Positions 1 through 8,175 of a stretch of 64,000 nt of DNA are shown piece by piece. Numbering within the stretch: position 1 is the first letter of the stretch; each line of letters opens with the position of its first letter. The notes beneath the pieces were generated by a model. That model did not search any database. It was not told the origin of the DNA and saw nothing but the letters and a program-made list of their open reading frames with translations. Origin of the DNA: Enterococcus caccae ATCC BAA-1240 (lineage in GTDB: Bacteria > Bacillota > Bacilli > Lactobacillales > Enterococcaceae); NCBI RefSeq assembly GCF_000407145.1, contig NZ_KE136472.1:62001-126000 (forward strand), read 5' to 3'. A program made the translations under genes and the position numbers.

Positions 1-45
1 AAGTAATTTATTGTGCTGAATTTTTCTGATAAAGGAGGGCTGGTT

Positions 46-585
46 GTGGAAAAAACACAGCTAAGAAAACTAGGGTTGGCAAACTTAAAATGGCTTCAAG
101 AACATCCAGAACTAAAAGTGCAAAAAGAACAAGAAATCAGCCAAACACTGTTTCATGATCCATGTTGGGAAAATGCAGAAACGATTGCGATCACTAAATC
201 ACTTGATTTTGAATTTGATACGCATATTTTACTTAGTAGAGGGTGGCAAGAAGGAAAACAACTGTTGATGCCGATCACTGGCAAGAATCGAGTGTTGACA
301 TTTCATAGGATCACTCCTGAAACCATTTTTGAAAGAACTGCATTTGGTGTAGAAGAACCGAAAGATGCATCTGAAGTTTCTGTTGAAACAATCGATTTAG
401 TCGTTGTACCAGGGATCGTTTTTACGCATGAGGGATTTCGGATTGGTTTTGGCGGAGGATTTTATGATCGTTTTCTAAAACAATATCAAGGAGAAACATG
501 TAGTTTGGTATTCAGTGAACAGATTCAAGAAAACTGGCAAGTAGAGCCTTTTGATTTGCCTGTAAAACGATTATTTATCAGCTAG
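46..585 (+). CDS. 5-formyltetrahydrofolate cyclo-ligase (YqgN family)
   Basis: This enzyme converts 5-formyl-THF to 5,10-methenyl-THF with ATP, in cytosolic one-carbon metabolism. The protein has about 179 residues, normal for the family. The C-terminal half carries the typical VVPGIVFTHEGFRIGFGGGFYDR stretch, split here as VVPGI, FRIGFGGG and YDRFL, which contains the glycine-rich nucleotide loop. The reading frame is open upstream, but AAAGGAGGG at 31-39 sits 6 bases before the GTG at 46, so I take that GTG as the start. The next gene begins 9 bases after the stop. The order cyclo-ligase, rhomboid, YqgQ, glucokinase matches the yqgN-yqgP-yqgQ-glcK order of Bacillus. Confidence 0.93.
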   Translation: MEKTQLRKLGLANLKWLQEHPELKVQKEQEISQTLFHDPCWENAETIAITKSLDFEFDTHILLSRGWQEGKQLLMPITGKNRVLTFHRITPETIFERTAFGVEEPKDASEVSVETIDLVVVPGIVFTHEGFRIGFGGGFYDRFLKQYQGETCSLVFSEQIQENWQVEPFDLPVKRLFIS

Positions 586-594
586 GAGGAACAC

Positions 595-1305
595 ATGAAT
601 TATCAAACACAAATGAAGATAAAAAGAATATTGAAGCAGCCGCTAGTGACCTATGCCTTACTTGGAATTACAACGATTGTTTTTCTAGGGATGGAACTGA
701 CAGGTGGATCAGAAAACGGACAGGTTTTGGTTAACTGGGGTGCGATGTCGCGAGGCGAGATTCTTTATTTACATGAATATTGGCGCTTTTTTACTCCGAT
801 GTTTTTACATATCGGTTGGTTGCATTTTGTTGTAAATATGGTGACACTGTATTATGTGGGTTCTCAGGTAGAAAGTATTTATGGTCATTGGCGCTATCTC
901 TTGATTTATTTATTGAGTGGTGTTGCTGGAAATATTGTGAGCTTTACCTTTGGCTCACCCAATAGTATTTCAGCGGGTGCTAGTACGGCCTTGTTTGGAT
1001 TATTTGGTGCTTTTGTTATCTTAGGTCGTCATTTTAGAAATAATCCAGCCATTTCATTTATGGTTCAACGTTATGCGACGTTTATTGGAATCAACTTGAT
1101 TTTTAATTTATTTAGTAGTTCTGTAGATATTATGGGACATATTGGCGGCTTGATCGGTGGGCTTTTAGTAGCATCTGCTTTAGCTGTACCAGATCGTTCT
1201 GACGAGTTCAATATCCATGAACGAATCATATCTGGTATCCTTTTTGTATTTTTATTAGGCGTTTGTCTACTCTTGGGTTTTAAAAAATTCGGTTTACTTG
1301 TATAA
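595..1305 (+). CDS. Rhomboid family intramembrane serine protease
   Basis: A polytopic membrane serine protease of the GlpG/YqgP type that cleaves transmembrane segments of membrane proteins. The 236 residues form about seven hydrophobic segments. The catalytic GASTALFG motif gives the Ser nucleophile (GxSx), and HIGGLIGG in a later helix gives the catalytic His. The HFVVNM segment after TPMFLH matches the conserved His/Asn-bearing helix. TAGGAGG precedes the ATG by 5 bases. It lies inside the glucokinase operon. The substrate cannot be told from sequence. Confidence 0.93.
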   Translation: MNYQTQMKIKRILKQPLVTYALLGITTIVFLGMELTGGSENGQVLVNWGAMSRGEILYLHEYWRFFTPMFLHIGWLHFVVNMVTLYYVGSQVESIYGHWRYLLIYLLSGVAGNIVSFTFGSPNSISAGASTALFGLFGAFVILGRHFRNNPAISFMVQRYATFIGINLIFNLFSSSVDIMGHIGGLIGGLLVASALAVPDRSDEFNIHERIISGILFVFLLGVCLLLGFKKFGLLV

Positions 1306-1321
1306 TAAGGAAGTGCATTTA

Positions 1322-1540
1322 ATGGAAACGCTATATGATGTACAGCAGTTATTTAAACAGTTCGGTATTTACATTTATGTAGGTGCCAGAATTTATGATA
1401 TCGAGTTGATGATGATCGAATTGAAAAATATTTATGAAGGTCACTTGATCGATAGAGACACGTATCTCCATGCGAGAAGTATTTTACAAAGAGAACATCG
1501 AATTGAAGAAAGCAGAGCGACTGAGAAAGGAACCGAGTAA
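1322..1540 (+). CDS. YqgQ family small protein (DUF910)
   Basis: A 72-residue cytosolic protein of unknown function, predicted to be mostly alpha-helical. It is recognised by METLYDVQQLFKQFG near the start and by its position between the rhomboid protease and glucokinase, as in Bacillus yqgQ. The frame is open from a TTG at 1298 inside the rhomboid gene. I prefer the ATG at 1322 because AAGGAAG lies about 9 bases upstream. The stop TAA at 1538-1540 abuts the glucokinase ATG at 1541, so the two are probably translationally coupled. Confidence 0.85.
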   Translation: METLYDVQQLFKQFGIYIYVGARIYDIELMMIELKNIYEGHLIDRDTYLHARSILQREHRIEESRATEKGTE

Positions 1541-2512
1541 ATGGATAAGAAATTGATTGGGATTGATTTAGGCGGAACAACGATTAAGTTTGCGATTTTA
1601 ACAGCTGATGGAGATGTTCAGCAAAAGTGGAGTATTGAAACGAATATTCTGGATGAAGGTCGTCATATTGTGCCGGATATTATTGAATCAATCAATCATC
1701 GAATCTCTCTTTATGAGATGAAGCATGAGGATTTTATCGGAATCGGTATGGGCACGCCAGGTAGTGTAGATATTAAGAAAGGCACAGTAGTTGGTGCTTA
1801 CAATCTTAATTGGACAAAAAAACAAAATGTAAAAAATCAAATTGAGGAAGCAACTGGAATTCCTTTTATTTTAGATAATGATGCTAATGTGGCCGCTTTA
1901 GGTGAACGTTGGAAAGGTGCTGGCGAAAACAATCCTGATGTTGTTTTTATCACACTTGGGACAGGTGTTGGCGGTGGCATTATTGCAGAAGGCAATTTAT
2001 TACATGGTGTTAACGGCTGTGCTGGTGAAATTGGTCATGTAACGGTTGATCCAGGAGGATTTGAATGTACGTGTGGTAAACGAGGTTGTCTAGAAACTGT
2101 TTCTAGTGCTACAGGGGTGGTTCGGGTTGCTCGGCATATGTCGGAAGAATATGCAGGTGATTCTCAGTTAAAACAAGCCATTGATGATGGTCAAGATGTT
2201 TCAAGTAAAGATGTCTTTGAATATGCGCAAGCTGATGATCCATTTGCTTTGATGGTGGTTGATCGTGTGTGTTATTTCTTAGGTCTTGCAATTGGTAATG
2301 TAGGGAATACTTTGAATCCGTCTAGTGTGGTCATTGGCGGTGGTGTTTCTGCGGCGGGTGAATTTTTACGTAGCCGTGTTCAAACATATTTTGAAGAATT
2401 TACTTTCCCAGAAGTTCGTAACAGCACGCAAGTTAAACTTGCTCAATTAGGAAATGAAGCGGGCGTTATTGGAGCTGCTTCACTTGCGTTACAATTTATG
2501 GAGAAAGAGTAA
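1541..2512 (+). CDS. glcK: Glucokinase, ROK family
   Basis: Phosphorylates glucose to glucose-6-phosphate with ATP, for glucose that enters without PTS phosphorylation or is released from disaccharides. The 323 residues start with the ATP-binding DLGGTTIKFA motif. The ROK zinc signature CTCGKRGCLE lies in the middle, preceded by the GEIGH histidine, and a GTGVGGG phosphate-binding segment is present. Length is typical of Gram-positive glucokinases. It is the fourth gene of the operon and directly abuts yqgQ. The assignment to glucose rather than another hexose rests on the gene neighbourhood, which matches Bacillus glcK. Confidence 0.92.
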   Translation: MDKKLIGIDLGGTTIKFAILTADGDVQQKWSIETNILDEGRHIVPDIIESINHRISLYEMKHEDFIGIGMGTPGSVDIKKGTVVGAYNLNWTKKQNVKNQIEEATGIPFILDNDANVAALGERWKGAGENNPDVVFITLGTGVGGGIIAEGNLLHGVNGCAGEIGHVTVDPGGFECTCGKRGCLETVSSATGVVRVARHMSEEYAGDSQLKQAIDDGQDVSSKDVFEYAQADDPFALMVVDRVCYFLGLAIGNVGNTLNPSSVVIGGGVSAAGEFLRSRVQTYFEEFTFPEVRNSTQVKLAQLGNEAGVIGAASLALQFMEKE

Positions 2513-2527
2513 GAAAGGGATTTTGGA

Positions 2528-2926
2528 ATGAACGTTTTATGGATTATCAACGGAGTTTTATTAACGATTTTACTAGCAATGGGAATCAATGAATTATATC
2601 TTAGAATCATGGCAAAACGATCTGCCAAAACAATCACTGAAGAAGAGTTTAAAGAGGGCATGAGAAAAGCACAAATTATTGATGTCCGTGAGAAAGACTC
2701 ATTTGATGCTGGTCATATTCTTGGTGCACGCAGTATGCCTTATACAACGATTAAAACAACGTTGAATTCCATTCGAAAAGATCAGCCTGTTTATATTTAT
2801 GATCAAAAAAAATCATTAAGTATTCGTACAGCAAATCAATTACGTAAAAATGGTTATAAAGATCTTTATATTTTAAAAGGCGGTTATGAAGGCTGGACTG
2901 GTAAAACGAAAAAGAAAAATGCTTAA
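2528..2926 (+). CDS. Membrane-anchored rhodanese-like protein lacking the catalytic Cys
   Basis: A 132-residue protein with one N-terminal transmembrane helix (about residues 4-24) followed by a single rhodanese fold: IDVREKDSFDAGHILGA matches the CH2A motif and LKGGYEGW the end of the domain. In active rhodaneses the loop after the fourth strand begins with the sulfur-accepting Cys. Here the equivalent loop reads YDQKKSLSIR with Asp92 where Cys is expected. It is therefore probably not a sulfurtransferase and may be a binding or scaffold protein. It follows glcK by 15 bases, and a strong terminator follows it. Confidence 0.85.
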   Translation: MNVLWIINGVLLTILLAMGINELYLRIMAKRSAKTITEEEFKEGMRKAQIIDVREKDSFDAGHILGARSMPYTTIKTTLNSIRKDQPVYIYDQKKSLSIRTANQLRKNGYKDLYILKGGYEGWTGKTKKKNA

Positions 2927-2936
2927 TCAATAAAGT

Positions 2937-2994
2937 ACAGAGAAATAAACGAGTGTTCAAGAGATGGACAACGTTTGCTTCTCTGTGTTTTTTT
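2937..2994 (+). terminator. Rho-independent terminator of the glcK operon
   Basis: ACAGAGAA pairs with TTCTCTGT. An inner stem (AAACG..TGTTC with GGACA..CGTTT) stacks inside it, and eight T residues follow. It ends the five-gene operon. Confidence 0.85.
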
Positions 2995-3064
2995 CTTCTA
3001 AAGAAAAATAGTAAATTGTTTCTTTTTTTATTCATTACGGTAAAATAAGGATGAGGTGTTGCAT

Positions 3065-3433
3065 ATGATTCAAATTAAAAGAGCGTATGAAGAAACCAGT
3101 CCTACTGATGGTTATCGTATACTAGTCGATAGACTGTGGCCTAGAGGAATGTCAAAGGAAAAAGAACACTTGGATGTATGGCTAAAAACTATCGCACCAA
3201 GTAATGAACTTAGAAAATGGTTTGGTCATGATCCCACTAAATTTGCTGAATTTAAAGAAAAATATATCGCTGAACTCAGGTCAGCAGACGGACAGAAATC
3301 GCTTCAAGAATTAGTAAAACTCATGAAAGAACAACCAACACTGACACTAATTTATAGTGCAAAAGATGAAAAAAATAATAATGCAGTCGTTTTAAAAGAA
3401 ATCTTAGAAAAAATGAATCAAGCAAAGTTTTGA
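3065..3433 (+). CDS. DUF488 family protein (YeaO-like)
   Basis: A 122-residue cytosolic protein. The conserved block RILVDRLWPRGMSKE and the WFGHDPTKFAEF segment identify the DUF488/YeaO family, whose biochemical role is not established. The frame is open from a GTG at 3056, but GATGAGGTG at 3050-3058 looks like the ribosome binding site for the ATG at 3065, giving the usual MIQIKRAY start. A possible promoter (TTGTTT, 19 bases, TAAAAT at 3041-3046) lies just upstream. The next gene starts about 30 bases downstream, so the two may form an operon. Confidence 0.85.
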   Translation: MIQIKRAYEETSPTDGYRILVDRLWPRGMSKEKEHLDVWLKTIAPSNELRKWFGHDPTKFAEFKEKYIAELRSADGQKSLQELVKLMKEQPTLTLIYSAKDEKNNNAVVLKEILEKMNQAKF

Positions 3434-3462
3434 ACTAAACTAGTTTGAAAGGAGGAAGTGAA

Positions 3463-5328
3463 ATGAAAATTGCAATCATTGGCGGGGGTCCCAGAGGACT
3501 TTCAATTTTGGAACGAATTGTTGAGTGGTCAAGAGAAGAGCAAGTCATCCAAATTACAATGTTTGATCCATATGGTCCAGGTGGAAAAGTCTGGCGAGAA
3601 GATCAGCCGCTATCTTTGTTGATGAATTCGGTCGCTTCCCAAGTCACATTATTTACAGATGAAACCCTGAGTACCAAAGGTCCTGTAGCTAAAGGACCTA
3701 ATTTATATGAGTGGGCTCAAATTGAGGGACCTGTTTTTATCAAAAAAAATAATATAGACAATAAAGTAAAACTACTGGAAGAATGTGAAACGTTAGGACC
3801 CAATGACCACTGCTCAAGAGTGTTTTATGGGATATATCAAAAATGGTTCTATGAATATGTTCAAACTCGAATGACAGAACAGACATCTGTAAAGTTTTTT
3901 AAAGATACCGTTCGAGCTGCGAAAATATCAAATAATAAGTTTCTGGTCTATACTAAAGCAGTTGAAACAACGGTTGACACGGTTGTTTTAGCTTTGGGTC
4001 ATCAAGAAAATGAACTGGTCGGTCGTGAGAAAGAGTTAGCCGCTTATGCTAGGGAGCATCGCTTATTTTACTGTTCTCCTAAAAATGCAGCTGATGCATA
4101 TCTTGAGGCAATCACTGAAGACACAACTGTGTTGATAAGAGGTTTAGGCTTGGTTTTTTATGATTATCTGACATTGCTGACGAGTGGTCGTGGTGGAACT
4201 TTTGAAGAGATAAATGGAACATTGGTTTATCAGCCATCAGGAAAAGAACCTAAAATCATTGCAGGTTCTAGTCGTGGAATTCCTTATCATGCTAGAGGTG
4301 TTAACCAAAAAGGTTACGGTGAAGAGTACCAACCACGGTTTCTAAAGGAAAAGAGCTTAAATAAGTTTAAAAGAAAAGGGAAGTTTCCAGCTGAACAGTT
4401 TTTTGAGCTTCTAAAGAAAGAAGTAGAGTTTGTTTATTATTCTGCACTAATCAAAACAGATTACCTTGATGTAAATAGCACTCGATTTACTGAGGACTTT
4501 ATTCGAAGCAGAGGAGATCTGTCCGTTTTAAAAAAATATAGTATCCATGAAAAAGATTTTTGGGACTGGTCTGTTATTCAACACCCAGATCAAACAATAA
4601 GTAAGCAAGACTCTTTTCAGGAATTTACTGTAGCTTATTTAAACTGGGATTTAGAACAGGCAAAAAGAGGGACGATTTCAGGACCTTTTGCAGCAGCATT
4701 GGATAGCTTAAAAGATTTACGAGATGAGGTACGTTTTATGCTAGATCATCATCTATTTTCAGATGATGAGACCAAAAAATGGTTGTGGGATTGGTTTACA
4801 CCATTAAATTCTTTTTTATCAATTGGTCCGCCTTTAGAGCGTACATCCGAACTAAATGCTTTAATCAAAGCGGGAATCGTAACGTTGCTTGGTCCAGAAA
4901 TGGAGTTAACAACGACATCTGGTCAGTTCATCGGCTATTCTAGAAAAGAGCCGAACATAAAATATAAAACCCATTTTCTAATAGAAGCTAGATTATCTAA
5001 AACGGCTAATCAACTTAGTTTAAATCCAGTCGTCCAACAATTATTAGCAGATGAGATCGCAAGTTTGCATCAATTGGAATTAGATTCTGGTGAATATTAT
5101 CAAACAGGAGCCCTTTTAGTTGATCATAAAACAAATCAAATTCGATCTAAATCTGGAGAAATCGTCAATGGTTTATTCTGTTATGGTATACCCACAGAAG
5201 GAATCCACTGGCTGACAGCGGCAACTTCAAGACCTGGGACAGATCCTTGGAATCTTAGGGAGGCCGATTTGATTGCTGAAACTATTTTTGAAGGAAAGAG
5301 AACGGTGAATGAGAATGACAAGGGTTGA
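3463..5328 (+). CDS. FAD/NAD(P)-binding protein (NAD_binding_9 type)
   Basis: A 621-residue cytosolic flavoprotein-like protein of unknown substrate. The N-terminus reads MKIAIIGGGPRGLSILE, a Rossmann GxGxxG dinucleotide motif, followed by YGPGGKVW. This pattern is typical of the FAD-NAD(P)-binding family PF13454. A second conserved stretch near VLALGHQENE is compatible with the same fold. AAAGGAGG at 3448-3455 sets the start at the ATG at 3463; the TTG in frame at 3445 is part of that ribosome site. The family is common in lactic acid bacteria but has no firm reaction. It follows the DUF488 gene by 29 bases. Confidence 0.8.
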   Translation: MKIAIIGGGPRGLSILERIVEWSREEQVIQITMFDPYGPGGKVWREDQPLSLLMNSVASQVTLFTDETLSTKGPVAKGPNLYEWAQIEGPVFIKKNNIDNKVKLLEECETLGPNDHCSRVFYGIYQKWFYEYVQTRMTEQTSVKFFKDTVRAAKISNNKFLVYTKAVETTVDTVVLALGHQENELVGREKELAAYAREHRLFYCSPKNAADAYLEAITEDTTVLIRGLGLVFYDYLTLLTSGRGGTFEEINGTLVYQPSGKEPKIIAGSSRGIPYHARGVNQKGYGEEYQPRFLKEKSLNKFKRKGKFPAEQFFELLKKEVEFVYYSALIKTDYLDVNSTRFTEDFIRSRGDLSVLKKYSIHEKDFWDWSVIQHPDQTISKQDSFQEFTVAYLNWDLEQAKRGTISGPFAAALDSLKDLRDEVRFMLDHHLFSDDETKKWLWDWFTPLNSFLSIGPPLERTSELNALIKAGIVTLLGPEMELTTTSGQFIGYSRKEPNIKYKTHFLIEARLSKTANQLSLNPVVQQLLADEIASLHQLELDSGEYYQTGALLVDHKTNQIRSKSGEIVNGLFCYGIPTEGIHWLTAATSRPGTDPWNLREADLIAETIFEGKRTVNENDKG

Positions 5329-5430
5329 GCTGTTATTTTCTTGCACTGTTGTTTATAGAAAAAATTTTTTACTCTTCAATCAGGGCTAACTAGCTCATCC
5401 AATTTTCGATAATCTAGTCACACAAAGGAA

Positions 5431-5463
5431 CCCTCTATGAAAATAAATAATTTTCATAGAGGG
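5431..5463. terminator. Bidirectional terminator hairpin
   Basis: CCCTCTATGAAAAT and ATTTTCATAGAGGG form a perfect 14-bp stem with a 5-base loop between the convergent FAD-protein gene (+) and the DUF3042 gene (-). T-rich sequence follows on the + side. Confidence 0.75.
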
Positions 5464-5476
5464 TTAAACGTTTTGT

Positions 5477-5644
5477 TTATCGAGAAATACGTTTGCGCAT
5501 TGCTTTTTTACGGTTTTCCTCAATCATATCTTCTTTTTCTTCGATTGGGTCAAGAACTGTTTTCTTGATTGTAGCCGCAAAGCCAACAACAGCAGCACAT
5601 GTTACTGCTGTTCCCACAAGCATACCTGAAATAAATTTTTTCAT
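5477..5644 (-). CDS. DUF3042 family small membrane protein
   Basis: A 55-residue protein with one N-terminal hydrophobic helix (about residues 5-26) and a charged tail rich in Glu, Lys and Arg. This matches the DUF3042 family found in lactobacilli and enterococci, which has no known function. The start is placed at the ATG read from 5644 because AGGAGA (plus-strand TCTCCTTT at 5651-5658) lies at the right distance; the upstream frame extension has no such site. It is a single-gene unit diverging from the galactose operon. Confidence 0.85.
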   Translation of the reverse strand: MKKFISGMLVGTAVTCAAVVGFAATIKKTVLDPIEEKEDMIEENRKKAMRKRISR

Positions 5645-5711
5645 ATGTATTCTCCTTTCCATTAGTTAGTCAACTCCATTATGAACTAAAGTAAGAAAAA
5701 AATCCAATAGA

Positions 5712-5740
5712 TTGTAGTAAACTTAAAGAGTACTTATATT
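5712..5740 (+). promoter_or_regulatory. Candidate gal operon promoter
   Basis: TTGTAG and TATATT separated by 17 bases, read toward galK, just upstream of the paired operator at 5783-5825. Seen by eye only; other AT-rich hexamers nearby could serve. Confidence 0.4.
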
Positions 5741-5782
5741 TTCACTTTCTATGTCTACAGAGTTACTGCCCCATCTGGTTTG

Positions 5783-5825
5783 AAAACATTTACTAAAAAA
5801 CTTGGTAAGATTTAGTAAATGTTTT
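5783..5825. promoter_or_regulatory. Paired GalR-type operator upstream of galK
   Basis: AAAACATTTACTAAA (5783-5797) and TTTAGTAAATGTTTT (5811-5825) are perfect inverted copies separated by 13 bases. Each half contains the 9-base near-palindrome TTTACTAAA, the size expected for one LacI/GalR-family operator. With a galR gene ending the same operon, autoregulation by GalR is the simplest reading. As RNA the repeat could also form a 15-bp hairpin in the leader. Confidence 0.6.
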
Positions 5826-5851
5826 GTAATTCATTTAAGAGGTGATTTTTT

Positions 5852-6993
5852 TTGGAAAATAAGTTAAAAAAACGATTTCTTGCTGTGTTTGGAAAAGACG
5901 AAGAAGCGTTTTTTTGCACCTGGAAGAATCATCTTGATTGGCGAACATACAGATTATAATGGCGGACATGTCTTTCTAGCTGCAATTACGCTAGGAATAT
6001 ATGGTGTTGTTAGGAAACGACAAGATCAGAGTATTCGCCTGTATTCAGAGAATTTTGCTGAAGTAGGAATCATTGAGCTTATATTAAATGATTTATCCTA
6101 TAAAAAGGAAGATGGCTGGACAAATTATTCTAAAGGGATGGTTCATTATTTAATGAACGATAGCTATCCTATTGATCAGGGGATGGCTATTCTATTTTAC
6201 GGTATGATTCCAAATGATGCAGGGCTCTCTTCCTCTGCTTCAATCGAATTGTTGACAGGTGTTATGTTAAACGATTTATTTGATTTGGATATTCACATGT
6301 TGAATCTTGTGAAGACTGGACAATGAGTCGGAAATCATTTTATCGGTGTAAAATCTGGAATTATGGATCAGTTTGCATTTGGTATGGGGATGTGAGACAA
6401 GGCTATTTTAATAGATACAAATACATTAGACTCTGAATTAGTATCAGCAAAATTCAGCGAATGTGTGATTGTAATCATGAACACGAACAAACGTAGAGAA
6501 TTAGCTGATTCAAAATATAATGAACGACGGACAGAGTATGAACTAGTATTACGCCGCCTTCAAACTATCTTACCAATTCAATTATTAGGAGAATTGACAG
6601 AGGAACAGTTCGAACAACATAAAGGAATTATTGTGGATCCATGGTTAATCAGGCGAGCAAAACATGCAGTAACGGAAAATCAACGAACAATCAAAGCAAA
6701 GAATGCATTAGGAAAAAATGATTTAAAAGGCTTTGGTCAATTACTGAACGCTTCTCATACTTCATTAAAAGAGGATTATGAAGTGACTATTAGTAGCTAC
6801 AGCACAAAAACAACCAGGTCTAGTAGGCGCGTGTATGACAGGCGCTGGTTTTGGTGGTTGTGCTATAGCCTTAGTGAAGGAAAAGGAATTAGAGTATTTT
6901 ATTGAGCAAGTTGGAAAAGTATACAAAGAGAAGATTGGTTACTCAGCAGATTTTTATAGTGCAACTGTTGATGATGGAGCAAGAAAGCTGTAA
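5852..6993 (+). pseudogene. galK: Galactokinase pseudogene (galK)
   Basis: An intact copy would phosphorylate galactose to galactose-1-phosphate. The N-terminus starts at a TTG (ribosome site AAGAGGTGA at 5839-5845). The frame shifts at a run of seven T at 5909-5915, where six would restore the normal FFAPGRI reading. The GHMP signature GLSSSASIE and the GEHTDYNGG motif then follow. In the same frame there are stops at 6324-6326 (after LVKTGQ) and 6393-6395 (after FGMGM). Near 6784 a few codons are missing after EDYEVT and the frame shifts again before QKQPGLVGA, MTGAGFGG and the normal C-terminus. With four independent lesions, a sequencing error at the T-run alone cannot explain the gene. 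galE, galT and galR downstream are intact. Confidence 0.93.
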
Positions 6994-7055
6994 AATAAAG
7001 AATACTTGAAAATACATTCTGTTTTCTGATACCGTTAAATCAAGGAGGCAAGAAC

Positions 7056-8042
7056 ATGGCAATTTTAGTTTTAGGTGGAGCAGGTTATATTGGTTCACAT
7101 GCAGTAGATCAACTGGTTCATAAAGGATATCAAGTTGTTGTGATCGACAATCTCCAAACGGGTCATAGACAATCGATTCATGAAAAAGCTAAATTTTATC
7201 AAGGTGATATTAGAGATAAAAAATTTATGCAAGAGGTTTTAAAAAAGGAAACGATCGATGATGTGATTCATTTTGCTGCAAGTTCACTAGTTGGTGAGTC
7301 AGTAGAAAAACCATTGGAGTACTTTAATAACAATGTTCAGGGGACACAAATTGTATTAGAAGTCATGGAAGAATTTGGTATCAAAAATATCGTATTCTCA
7401 TCAACAGCTGCTACATACGGGGAACCAAAAGAGATGCCTATGGTTGAAACGATGGCGACAAATCCGGAAAATCCATACGGTGAAAGCAAATTGATGATGG
7501 AAAAAATGATGAAATGGTGCGATAAAGCTTATGGGATAAAGTATGTTGCACTTCGTTATTTCAATGTAGCAGGTGCAAAATCGGATGCTTCAATTGGAGA
7601 AGACCATGATCCTGAAACACATTTAATACCGATTATTTTACAAACAGCTTTAGGGCAAAGAGCGTATCTAGGAATTTATGGTGATGACTACGATACACCA
7701 GATGGGACCTGTATCCGTGATTATGTTTATATTGAAGACCTAATTGCTGCTCACATTGCTGCGTTGGATTATTTGCAAAAAGGCAATGAAAGCAATGTAT
7801 TCAATTTAGGTAGTAATACAGGCTATTCAGTTAAAGAAATGTTGGAAGCTGCACGAGAAGTAACAAACAAAGAGATACCAGCAAAAGTACTTCCGCGTCG
7901 TCAAGGTGATCCTAGTAAACTTGTCGCTTCAAGTGAGAAAGCTAAGGTGATTTTAGGTTGGCAACCTAAAGTCACAGACATTAAACAGATCATCGAAACC
8001 GCTTGGAATTGGCATGTTAGCCATCCAAAAGGGTATGAATAG
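7056..8042 (+). CDS. galE: UDP-glucose 4-epimerase
   Basis: Interconverts UDP-galactose and UDP-glucose with bound NAD; needed for the Leloir pathway and for making UDP-Gal for glycans. The 328 residues begin with the Rossmann motif GGAGYIG (residues 7-13). The SDR active site is complete: Ser116/Thr117 in FSSTAAT and Tyr141-Lys145 in PYGESK. CAAGGAGG lies about 8 bases before the ATG. It follows the galK pseudogene by about 60 bases and precedes galT. It stays useful without galK because UDP-Gal synthesis from UDP-Glc does not need galactokinase. Confidence 0.95.
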   Translation: MAILVLGGAGYIGSHAVDQLVHKGYQVVVIDNLQTGHRQSIHEKAKFYQGDIRDKKFMQEVLKKETIDDVIHFAASSLVGESVEKPLEYFNNNVQGTQIVLEVMEEFGIKNIVFSSTAATYGEPKEMPMVETMATNPENPYGESKLMMEKMMKWCDKAYGIKYVALRYFNVAGAKSDASIGEDHDPETHLIPIILQTALGQRAYLGIYGDDYDTPDGTCIRDYVYIEDLIAAHIAALDYLQKGNESNVFNLGSNTGYSVKEMLEAAREVTNKEIPAKVLPRRQGDPSKLVASSEKAKVILGWQPKVTDIKQIIETAWNWHVSHPKGYE

Positions 8043-8049
8043 TCTTCTA

Positions 8050-8160
8050 TTGTTATTTATCTTCATAGGCTAACTTTTCAGGAAAAAAATGATTGTTATA
8101 AAAAACTCAGTCATTAATCCTATTTTCTACGAGACGGAGTGAGCCTGCTAGGCTTTTAAA
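8050..8160. repeat. Family A hairpin repeat, copy A1
   Basis: An element of about 110 bp between galE and galT, aligning end to end with the tandem copies at 46 kb. Its left end carries ATAGGCT and its right end GAGCCTGCTAGGCTTTTA. The terminal pair is AGGCT/AGCCT here where other copies have GGGCT/AGCCC, a compensatory change. Its right end CTTTTAAATT runs directly into the AGGAGG of galT. Confidence 0.75.
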
Positions 8161-8175
8161 TTAGGAGGAATCGTT

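Noticed and set aside
1-6. AAG TAA at the window edge could be the end of rpmG (L33), which often precedes the cyclo-ligase gene.
   Set aside because: Two codons are not enough to support a gene call.
5909-5915. The galK frameshift as a mere homopolymer sequencing error.
   Set aside because: Two stops and a second frameshift with a deletion lie further on, so the gene is broken regardless of this T-run.
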